A DNA stretch of 28,238 nt. It comes from UBA6115 sp964346355 (GTDB lineage: Bacteria > Bacillota > Clostridia > Christensenellales > Aristaeellaceae). A program made the position numbers and the translations under genes. The stretch is taken from positions 1 to 28,238 of the forward strand of contig CAYFUH010000020.1 of NCBI GenBank assembly GCA_964346355.1. The letters are read 5' to 3'. Under the pieces are notes generated by a model. It did not search any database and was not told the origin of the DNA. It saw nothing but the letters and a program-made list of their open reading frames with translations. Shown one piece after another: positions 15,675-21,825 of this stretch (position 1 is its first letter; the number at the start of each line of letters is the position of its first letter).

Positions 15675-15834
15675 TAGATGTCCTCCTTTAAGTTCGTACT
15701 CAGTGCAGGTATTTCCTGCTGCCGGCGGCCGCCGGCCTGTGAGTCCGTCGCCCGATTGTCGGGCATGGTCCGCGATAATGACCCGCCCAAGGCCGGGGCG
15801 GCAACCTATCGCTTCATCCCAAAAAACAGACAGC
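15675..15834 (-). promoter_or_regulatory. Structured 5' leader of the S10 operon
   Basis: About 160 nt separate the inferred transcription start from rpsJ. In order on the minus strand there is: a nested hairpin 15772-15812 (outer 6-bp stem GCGATA/TATCGC, symmetric 5-nt internal loop, inner 6-bp stem CCGCCC/GGGCGG); a hairpin 15750-15764 (6-bp stem, 3-nt loop); a perfect 16-bp palindrome 15721-15736; and a hairpin 15705-15719 (GCAGG/CCTGC) just before the Shine-Dalgarno. There is no terminator-like T-run. An autoregulatory leader bound by a ribosomal protein (L4 by analogy with E. coli) is plausible, but I cannot match it to a named family with certainty. Confidence 0.6.
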
Positions 15835-15840
15835 AGGACT

Positions 15841-15869
15841 ATATTACACATACTCCGGTAAAAAAGCAA
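15841..15869 (-). promoter_or_regulatory. Sigma-A type promoter of the S10 super-operon
   Basis: On the minus strand, -35 TTGCTT (15864-15869), 17-bp spacer, -10 TAATAT (15841-15846). The predicted start of transcription is near 15834. The DNA just upstream (15870-15950) is strikingly A/T-rich against a GC-rich background, as expected for an UP element at a strong promoter. A weaker second candidate (TTGTGA, 17 bp, TAAAAA) lies further upstream around 15910-15940. Confidence 0.75.
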
Positions 15870-16015
15870 GCATTTTTTCACTGCTTTTTGACATTTTTCT
15901 GTAAACCTGTTTTTATTCTCTGTGTGTAAACATCACAAAACCGGCCTTTTTATGCCCGTCATCTGTCCACCCGGCCGGGTGTATCATATTTGGGGAAAAC
16001 CCGGGGAAGGGGCAT
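15870..16015. other. Intergenic region upstream of the S10 promoter
   Basis: No gene is seen. The stretch 15870-15950 is A/T-rich and probably acts as UP element. A perfect 14-bp palindrome (15968-15981, centre CCGG) lies in its left-hand part; it has no T-run and no known partner protein. Confidence 0.4.
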
Positions 16016-16048
16016 AAAAAAAGGAGGGCTTGTGTGTTATGCCCCTCC
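16016..16048 (-). terminator. Intrinsic terminator after the proS-methyltransferase unit
   Basis: On the minus strand there is a 6-bp stem GGAGGG/CCCTCC (16043-16048 with 16023-16028), a 14-nt loop and a run of seven T (16016-16022). It lies 28 nt after the methyltransferase stop and separates this unit from the ribosomal super-operon. Confidence 0.75.
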
Positions 16049-16075
16049 CAGAAACTACATGTTGTGGTCTGTGTA

Positions 16076-16966
16076 TCAAGTTTGCGTCGGCTTTACACCC
16101 CGGATCACCATCACCAGGGACACGCTGGTATCCCACTGCTGCTCCCCCCGCTCATACAAGGCAAGACGCTGGTCATAGCGGGCATTGGCCAGGCGGGTCA
16201 TCTCCGCCAGCTCCTCCGGCTGGCAGCCTCCGGGCGGGCTGTGGGCCAGGGAGGAGATGCTGTCCAGTTCCGTATGCCGGGCTGCATTAATGATGTCATG
16301 GGCCATGCCGGGGGTACACCCGGGGTTGTCCGGCGTGAAGTCCAGGGCCAAAAACCCGGTGGTGACGTCCTGAAAGCCATGGTTTGCCATGCAAAGGGGC
16401 AGCTCCGCCTCACTTTGCGGGTACTGGCCCACGTGAAAGCGCGTGCGGGTGTCGTCCTGCTGCCCCATGCGCGCCCAGAACGCCGCTTCATACGGGGACA
16501 GGTCCAGGCACTTGGCCTGCAGACGGATGCCCTGACGGGCAGACAGCACAAGGCACACGCCGCCAGGAGCCAACACCCGCATCTGCTCCCCATAAAAGGG
16601 CGCAGGGGGGATGTGCTCGCTCACCGTGTAGGAGATGCACACGTCAAAACTCCCCTTGGGGAAGGGCAGGGCCGTGGCGTCCCCCGCCAGGAAGCTGATG
16701 CCGGGCTCCCGCTGATTTGCAAAGCGGATGAAGGCATCATCCCGGTCCAGCCCCGTCACCTTGGCCTTTGGATACCAGCGTTTCAGGGCGCCAGAAAGGG
16801 CGCCGGGGCCGCAGCCGATTTCCAGGATCCTCAGTTCACGCTCCCCCTTAAGACCCAGCAGGGGCAGATACAGCCCCGCAAACCTGTCGTCAAACCGCAG
16901 CCTGCGGGAGCGGTACAGGGTCTGGGTGCCCTGGACGTGGGTGGACCAGATCAGGTTCTCTTCCAT
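16076..16966 (-). CDS. Class I SAM-dependent methyltransferase
   Basis: The 296-residue protein has a Rossmann-like methyltransferase core at about residues 40-150: motif I ILEIGCGPGAL (47-57), the acidic residue Asp74 after beta-2 (TGLDRD), motif III-like GDATALPF (95-102) and motif IV DVCISYTVSEHI (108-119). This resembles the UbiE/type-11 group acting on small molecules or lipids; the substrate is unknown. The C-terminal half (150-296) is family-specific and unrecognised. Its ATG lies one base after the proS stop (TGA-T-ATG), so it is co-transcribed and probably translationally coupled, and thus under the proline T-box. A role linked to tRNA or proline is possible but unproven. Confidence 0.9.
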   Translation of the reverse strand: MEENLIWSTHVQGTQTLYRSRRLRFDDRFAGLYLPLLGLKGERELRILEIGCGPGALSGALKRWYPKAKVTGLDRDDAFIRFANQREPGISFLAGDATALPFPKGSFDVCISYTVSEHIPPAPFYGEQMRVLAPGGVCLVLSARQGIRLQAKCLDLSPYEAAFWARMGQQDDTRTRFHVGQYPQSEAELPLCMANHGFQDVTTGFLALDFTPDNPGCTPGMAHDIINAARHTELDSISSLAHSPPGGCQPEELAEMTRLANARYDQRLALYERGEQQWDTSVSLVMVIRGVKPTQT

Positions 16967-16967
16967 A

Positions 16968-18413
16968 TCAGTAGGCTTTTGCCCAGTACATCACTTTCTT
17001 CTCCCCCGCCTCCCCACAGCACACGCAGGTGTCCGCGATGGGGGTCTGGTCAAAGGGCATGTTGCGGGAGGTGGCGGAGAACTCCTCCTTGATCTTGTCC
17101 TCACATGCGCGGCTGCCGCACCACATGGCGCGGGCATAGCCGATCTGCACCTGCTCGCCCAGTTCTTTCATATTAAAGACATCCTTGGTGCGGGAGAGGC
17201 GGAACGCATCGGCAATCCGGAACATGCCCTTGTTGATGTCCTCCAGCAGCTCCTTCACGCCTTCTGCCAAGTTGTCCAGTTTCAGGGTGCCTTTTTCAAA
17301 GGTATCACGGCGCATGTAGGTGGCCACGCCGTTTTCAATGTCCCGGGGGCCGATCTCCAGCCGCAGCGGCACGCCTTTTAATTCCCACTCGTTGAACTTC
17401 CAGCCGGGGGTGAGGTAGTCGCGGTCATCCAGTAAGACGCGGACGCCGGCTTCCTTCAGCTGTTGGAATGCCTCCTCACACTTCTCCATCACGCCGCCCT
17501 TGTGCGCCGCGATGGGCAGGATGACAGCCTGGTGGGGCGCCACGCCCGGGGGCAGTTTGAGCCCGCGCTCGTCCCCGTGCGCCATGATGAGCGCGCCGAT
17601 TAAGCGGGTGGATACGCCCCAGCTGGTCTCGTGCACGTATTCCAATTGGCCTTCCTTGTTCTGGAAGCGGATCTCAAAGGGTTCGGAGAAATTGGTGCCA
17701 AAGTTGTGCGTGGTGCCCGCCTGCAGCGCTTTGCCGTCCTGCATCATGGCTTCCACCGAATAGGTTGCGCGCGCGCCGGCGAACTTCTCCTTCTCGCTCT
17801 TTTGGCCGGTGAACACCGGGATGGCCAGCACGTTCTCCAAAAACTCGCGGTAGACTTCCAGCATCAAGAGGGTTTCCTCCTGGGCTTCCTCCGCCGTCGC
17901 GTGCACGGTGTGGCCCTCCTGCCACCAAAACTCCGCCGTGCGCAAAAAGGGGCGCGTGGTTTTCTCCCAGCGCATGACCGAGCACCACTGGTTGTACTTC
18001 ATGGGCAGATCGCGCCAGGACTGCACCCACTGGGCAAACATGGTGCAAAAGATGGTTTCAGAGGTGGGCCGCACCGCCAGGCGCTCCTGAAGCACCTCTC
18101 CCCCGCCCTGGGTGACCCAGGCTACCTCCGGCGCGAAGCCTTCCACGTGCTCCGCTTCCTTTAATAGCAGGGACTCGGGAATCAGCATGGGCATGGACAC
18201 GTTCTCATGCCCTGTCTCCTTGAAACGCTTGTCCAGCCCTTCGCGGATCAGCTCCCAAATGCGGTTGCCATAGGGCTTCAGCGCCATGCAGCCGCGCACG
18301 GGCGTGTAGTCCATCAAGTCCGCGAAGCGGACCACGTCCGTATACCACTGGGAGAAGTTCTCATCCCGGGGTGTGATGTGCTGTACAAATTCCTGTTTTG
18401 ATTGCTTGGCCAT
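16968..18413 (-). CDS. proS: Prolyl-tRNA synthetase, archaeal/eukaryotic type
   Basis: It charges tRNA-Pro in the cytosol. The 481-residue class II enzyme has the N-terminal DENFSQWYTDVVRFADLMDY, motif 1 region (GNRIWELIREGLDKRFKETG), the PTSETIFCTMFAQWVQSWRD stretch, motif 2 with RTAEFWWQEGHT, and an anticodon domain from about residue 280. It lacks the large editing insertion of the usual bacterial form and ends in a cysteine-containing zinc-type domain (TCVCCGEAGEKKVMYWAKAY), marking the short archaeal-type ProS found in some Clostridia. The start at 18413 (GTGGAGGAAAC before ATG) is preferred over an upstream frame that runs into the T-box terminator. Confidence 0.97.
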   Translation of the reverse strand: MAKQSKQEFVQHITPRDENFSQWYTDVVRFADLMDYTPVRGCMALKPYGNRIWELIREGLDKRFKETGHENVSMPMLIPESLLLKEAEHVEGFAPEVAWVTQGGGEVLQERLAVRPTSETIFCTMFAQWVQSWRDLPMKYNQWCSVMRWEKTTRPFLRTAEFWWQEGHTVHATAEEAQEETLLMLEVYREFLENVLAIPVFTGQKSEKEKFAGARATYSVEAMMQDGKALQAGTTHNFGTNFSEPFEIRFQNKEGQLEYVHETSWGVSTRLIGALIMAHGDERGLKLPPGVAPHQAVILPIAAHKGGVMEKCEEAFQQLKEAGVRVLLDDRDYLTPGWKFNEWELKGVPLRLEIGPRDIENGVATYMRRDTFEKGTLKLDNLAEGVKELLEDINKGMFRIADAFRLSRTKDVFNMKELGEQVQIGYARAMWCGSRACEDKIKEEFSATSRNMPFDQTPIADTCVCCGEAGEKKVMYWAKAY

Positions 18414-18434
18414 GTTTCCTCCACTCTTCCTCTT

Positions 18435-18645
18435 AAAAAAATGAAACCGCCCTGTTGCCAGGACGGAAGATCGTTGTTTCCGCGGTACCACCTTGCTTGG
18501 TGCGTTCGCACCCGCTTGAGCCCTTAACGCGGGAGACGGCAGGGTTTGCCTGCGGCCGCGGGGCGGGACAGCGGCTGTGTGCGCGCTTTCACCCTCCGCG
18601 CTCGCTTAAATAGCCTTCTTCCCCGCGATTGCCTCTTCAATTGTT
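18435..18645 (-). promoter_or_regulatory. T-box riboswitch leader of proS
   Basis: The leader senses uncharged tRNA (expected tRNA-Pro) and lets transcription continue when it binds. On the minus strand the T-box sequence GGTGGTACCGCG is at 18481-18492. It is preceded by the stem III hairpin GGTGC-GAAC-GCACC (18499-18512). The terminator is an 8-bp stem with a GCAA tetraloop (18447-18466) followed by seven T (18435-18441). The Stem I region contains GAAGAGG near its 5' end and a GGGTGAAAG element. I could not place the specifier codon exactly; CCC/CCG triplets around 18560-18567 fit proline. Confidence 0.93.
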
Positions 18646-18649
18646 GGTG

Positions 18650-18678
18650 AGTATATCAAACGCCGGCCAAAACCGCAA
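18650..18678 (-). promoter_or_regulatory. Promoter of the T-box/proS unit
   Basis: On the minus strand, -35 TTGCGG (18673-18678), 17-bp spacer, -10 TATACT (18650-18655). The predicted start is near 18643, just before the T-box Stem I. It sits only 7 bp after the end of the upstream MreB-like gene, with no terminator between, so read-through from that gene is also possible. Confidence 0.65.
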
Positions 18679-18685
18679 GATTGAT

Positions 18686-19708
18686 TTAGCGCGCGCGCCG
18701 CCCATCGCCCAGGATGCGGGCGTATTCGCCCGGGCGCTCCAGCACCTTGGCGCAGCCCAGGGCAATGGCCTCCTGCGGGTGCTCCGCCACGAAGACGGGG
18801 ATTTGCATCTCCCGCTGGATCACCTCGCGCAGCGCGCGCATCTGCGCCCCGCCGCCGGTTAAGAGGATGCCCTCGTCAAAGACGTCGTTGGCCAGCTCCG
18901 CCGGGATGTGCTCGATCACGCTGTGCAGGCCTTCAATGAGGGCATGCAGCGGCTCCTCCGCGGCTTCGGCGCACTCCTGGCTGGTGATGTCCGCCTGCCT
19001 GGGCAGGCCGGAGACCAGGTTGCGCCCGGCCGTGGGCAAGGTCAGCGTGTTTTGGTCCTGTGCGTCCACCGTGCCGATGGCGCTTTTCAAATCCTCCGCG
19101 GACCGCCAGCCGATGAGCAGGTTGTGCTTTAAGCGGATATAGCGGATCAAGGCCTCGGTAAAGGCATCCCCGCCGGTGTCCAGGATGCTGCGGGCCATGA
19201 TTTCACCCGAGGAGATGACCGCGATGTCGGTCGTCGCGCCGCCGATGTCCACAACCATGCGCCCGGTGACCTCGTTAATGGAGATGTTGGCGCCCAGGGC
19301 AGCCGCCAGCGGCCGCTCAATCAGCTGGGTGCGCCGGGCACCCGCTTCCAGCATGCGCAGGATGAGCTGGCGCTTCTCAATCTCGTTGCTGGTGGCCGAA
19401 ATACTCATCAGCGCGCGCGGACGGTTGAACAGCTGCCGGCCCACCACCCGCATCACAAAATAGTTGAGCATCAGGGACAGCAGGTCAAAATCCTGGATGG
19501 TGCCCTTTTGCAAAGGCCGCATCACCGTGATGCCCGTGGGCTCGCGCCCGGTCATCTGGTAGGCCTCCTGCCCCATGCTGATGATGTTGCGCGTAGCATG
19601 GTTGACCGCCAACACGGCAGGCTCGTTAAAAATAACGCCTTTGCCGCGCTCCGCGATAATCACATTGGACGAGCCCAGATCAATGCCGATATCCTCAATG
19701 GAAGCCAT
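18686..19708 (-). CDS. mreB: MreB-family actin-like cell-shape protein
   Basis: MreB forms membrane-bound filaments that direct side-wall synthesis. The 340-residue protein has the actin-fold ATPase motifs: phosphate-1 IGIDLGSSNV (7-16), phosphate-2 VVDIGGATTDIAV (152-164) and the adenosine motif ILLTGGGAQM (281-290). The ATG at 19708 gives the usual start; an upstream ATG would add 22 unrelated residues. No mreC or mreD lies next to it, so it could be an Mbl/MreBH-like paralogue rather than the main MreB. The C-terminus EYARILGDGRRAR is basic. Confidence 0.85.
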   Translation of the reverse strand: MASIEDIGIDLGSSNVIIAERGKGVIFNEPAVLAVNHATRNIISMGQEAYQMTGREPTGITVMRPLQKGTIQDFDLLSLMLNYFVMRVVGRQLFNRPRALMSISATSNEIEKRQLILRMLEAGARRTQLIERPLAAALGANISINEVTGRMVVDIGGATTDIAVISSGEIMARSILDTGGDAFTEALIRYIRLKHNLLIGWRSAEDLKSAIGTVDAQDQNTLTLPTAGRNLVSGLPRQADITSQECAEAAEEPLHALIEGLHSVIEHIPAELANDVFDEGILLTGGGAQMRALREVIQREMQIPVFVAEHPQEAIALGCAKVLERPGEYARILGDGRRAR

Positions 19709-19782
19709 CGGACCACCCCTCAGTTCGTGTAATGCAGAAATTGAAGCGCGGTTTTGTAATACCTTTGCCTTCAATTTTGAAC

Positions 19783-19806
19783 ACTATAACATATATTGGT
19801 AACAAA
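19783..19806 (-). promoter_or_regulatory. Possible promoter of the MreB-like gene
   Basis: On the minus strand a good -10 TATAGT (19783-19788) lies in A/T-rich DNA about 75 nt before the start codon. The -35 is poor: GTGGCA or TGGCAT just upstream at 17-18 bp spacing is the best match, so the assignment rests mainly on the -10. Confidence 0.35.
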
Positions 19807-19884
19807 TGCCACATTTTCTTTAAAATAATGCGAATTGAGGGCTTGTGTCCCCACTTTTTACGGAAGTTGATGCGTCTGCCTTGT

Positions 19885-19913
19885 CTGTTTTGGGCGGGAT
19901 TGTTTCAAAACAG
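19885..19913. repeat. Inverted repeat downstream of the DNA methylase gene
   Basis: Eight-base arms CTGTTTTG (19885-19892) and CAAAACAG (19906-19913) are separated by 13 nt. It lies 36 nt after the methylase stop and about 180 nt upstream of the MreB-like start. No T-run follows on the minus strand, so termination is doubtful; it may be an operator or processing site. Confidence 0.4.
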
Positions 19914-19949
19914 TGAAAATTGGCGCTCATACGAATGCGCATCACCACG

Positions 19950-21215
19950 TTAGACGGCAGGCGCACCGGTCCAAAGGCTCCTTCGCCCCAGCACATCAAT
20001 CAGCATGATGGCCACCGTGCCGCGCAGCAGCGGCACCTCCAAACTGGTTTCCAGCGCCGGCGTCTGTTTTTCGCGCAGGGAACTGGCATAGGACACAAAC
20101 ACACCCTTGTTGATCAGCCCCGCGTGCCACTGGTCAATTAAATCCATGCCCTCAATCACCAGATCCTTGGGTTGGCGGGTGATGCCGGCCAGCTCCTCCT
20201 CCGGCACGGTATAGGCGTTGATGGACACGGTGTAATAGCCAATGCCCGGCAGCACGGCCGCGTCCAGCATGGCGCCTGAGAGCGAAAGCGGCGCCTGGCA
20301 CACCAGGCGGTAGGGCGACAGCCGCTTGCGGCAGGCGGCGAAGGCGACGGGCGAGTTGTCAATGCCGATGAAGCGGCGCTCGTTGGCAGCGGCGCTGGCC
20401 AGCGCGGTTCCCGAGCCGCAGCACAAATCCACCACCAAGTCCCCCGGGCGGGTAGTGGACAGCACCATCCGGTCCAGCAAGGCCTGGGGCTTCTGGCCGG
20501 GGTAGCCGGTGCGCTGCGGGTCCTTTTGCTGCATCTGGCTCACATCCGCCCATACATCGTCCGGGAAGACCGGCTCATCATCATAATAGATGTATTTTTT
20601 GCCGCCAGAGACGATGCTGCGGTAGCTGCGCCCGTGCTCATCCACGTGGCGCTTCATGTGGTTATCCCGGCTGCCGCGCTTGGCGATGGGCACCTGGGTG
20701 ATGTCAAAATAATGCTTGTCGCTTTTGGCGTAAAACAGGATGGCATCATGCTTGCGGCTGAAGTAGCGCTTGCTTCGCCCGCCGGTCTGGAAACTCCAGA
20801 TAATCTGGTTGCGGAACTGATCCTCCCCAAACACCTCGTCCATCATCAGCCGGGCGCGGGCCAGGTTGTCCACCGTCACATGCAAAAACATGGAGCCACT
20901 CTCGTTAAGCAGCAGATAGGACAGCTCAATCAGCTTGCGGATTTTACGCAAATAGCGCTCATCCCGCGGGTGCCGCCCGTCCTCATAAGCCGGTAACTGT
21001 ACAGCCTGGCGGCTGCTTTCATAGCCGCGCTTGCCCACCCGCAGCTTGCAGGTAAAGGCGTTGCCGCTGGCGCCCGGCGGGTCCAGGTACACCATCTGCG
21101 CCTGGCCCATGTAGGGGCTTAAATCCACCTCCAGCGCGTCCTGGCAGATTAACAGGCCGCCTTCCTGCGGCTGGTCGTTAATCTCCCTCAAACAATGCGA
21201 GCGGTGCCAGATCAT
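19950..21215 (-). CDS. Solitary beta-class DNA methylase with extra C-terminal domain
   Basis: The motif order is that of beta-class amino-methyltransferases (type III-like): motif IV comes first (LDPPGASGNAF, Asp45), then a PGQKPQALLDRM segment (239-250) corresponding to the TQKPxxLL motif, then SAM-binding motif I DLCCGSGTALA (263-273) and FIGIDNSP. Family members normally read DPPYNTGxDF; here the aromatic residue that stacks on the flipped base is Gly48. Residues 305-421 form an additional mixed alpha/beta region I do not recognise. No restriction endonuclease is nearby, so it would be an orphan methylase. Its ATG overlaps the upstream gene's stop as ATGA. The target base and sequence cannot be read from the protein. 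Confidence 0.85.
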   Translation of the reverse strand: MIWHRSHCLREINDQPQEGGLLICQDALEVDLSPYMGQAQMVYLDPPGASGNAFTCKLRVGKRGYESSRQAVQLPAYEDGRHPRDERYLRKIRKLIELSYLLLNESGSMFLHVTVDNLARARLMMDEVFGEDQFRNQIIWSFQTGGRSKRYFSRKHDAILFYAKSDKHYFDITQVPIAKRGSRDNHMKRHVDEHGRSYRSIVSGGKKYIYYDDEPVFPDDVWADVSQMQQKDPQRTGYPGQKPQALLDRMVLSTTRPGDLVVDLCCGSGTALASAAANERRFIGIDNSPVAFAACRKRLSPYRLVCQAPLSLSGAMLDAAVLPGIGYYTVSINAYTVPEEELAGITRQPKDLVIEGMDLIDQWHAGLINKGVFVSYASSLREKQTPALETSLEVPLLRGTVAIMLIDVLGRRSLWTGAPAV

Positions 21216-21769
21216 GCCATCCCTCCATCGTCCCAGGGTGCCCTGGTCAGTTCATTCACATAATTTTCCTGCGCGCGGATAAAACCGGCGCAGGCCGGGT
21301 CTTCCATCAAGAGGCGCGCGGTTTCCCGCGCGGTGCAGACAAAGTCGCCCCGCAAGCCTTCGATGCCCGAATTCATCAGCGGGCATAAGGCCCAGGCGCG
21401 CGGGTCCAGGCGCACATCCCCGCCGTTTTCCGACACAAACATCAGGGGGAAGACGCGGCAGGCCAATGGCCGGGTGTCCCGCGCGCAGGTGCCCTCACAG
21501 GTCAGCAGCAGGCCATCCGGCACCACGCTGTCATCCGCGTGCAGCACAAACCCCTCCGGCAAAGCCCGGTAGCAGGCTTCCTCCCCGGGGATGAGCAGCA
21601 TGCCGCCGCGCCCCGCCTCATCCGCGGCGCAGCAGGCCGCGCCGCACAGGGCGCCGCAATCACGCACAAGCGGCGTGATCCTGCTCATTTTTTCGCGCGC
21701 GGCCAGTATCAATCCCGCGCCCATCCCACACTCTGCCATTTGCAAAATCATATCACTTAGCGCCTTCAT
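21212..21769 (-). CDS. Cysteine-cluster protein, YkgJ-like
   Basis: A protein of 185 residues with a cysteine layout like the YkgJ/UPF0153 metal-cluster family: CxxxCxxxCC, then LIPGEEACYR, then CxxxC and RPLACRVFPL, and a last CPL. Such clusters are thought to bind zinc or an iron-sulfur centre; the related FliB group methylates flagellin lysines, but most members are uncharacterised. The start is uncertain: ATG at 21769 is used here; a TTG at 21796 would add 9 residues but lies within the -10 box of the divergent cca promoter. Neither has a clear Shine-Dalgarno. It is translationally coupled to the DNA methylase. Confidence 0.75.
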   Translation of the reverse strand: MKALSDMILQMAECGMGAGLILAAREKMSRITPLVRDCGALCGAACCAADEAGRGGMLLIPGEEACYRALPEGFVLHADDSVVPDGLLLTCEGTCARDTRPLACRVFPLMFVSENGGDVRLDPRAWALCPLMNSGIEGLRGDFVCTARETARLLMEDPACAGFIRAQENYVNELTRAPWDDGGMA

Positions 21770-21797
21770 TGACAAGCAAAGCGCCCTTTCATACAAT
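21769..21797 (+). promoter_or_regulatory. Promoter of cca
   Basis: -35 TTGACA (21769-21774, perfect consensus), 17-bp spacer, -10 TACAAT (21792-21797). The predicted start near 21804 gives a short leader of about 22 nt before the ATG at 21826. It overlaps the 5' end of the divergent cysteine-cluster gene, so the two directions may compete. Confidence 0.8.
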
Positions 21798-21825
21798 GAT
21801 TTTATGATGATTGTGAGGGGTTTTG

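Noticed and set aside
15366..15881. Longer open frame (171 codons) for rpsJ starting at 15881
   Set aside because: The extra N-terminal part runs through the promoter and the leader and has no S10 homology; the ATG at 15674 has an AAAGGAGGA site and gives the family length.
15888..15916. Plus-strand promoter-like TTGACA in the A/T-rich DNA upstream of rpsJ
   Set aside because: The -10 is poor (TTTTAT) and no plus-strand gene follows; it is probably a by-product of A/T richness.
16034..17092. Plus-strand open frame opposite the methyltransferase gene
   Set aside because: The minus strand holds an intact methyltransferase with SAM motifs; the plus-strand product has no domain pattern and crosses a terminator.
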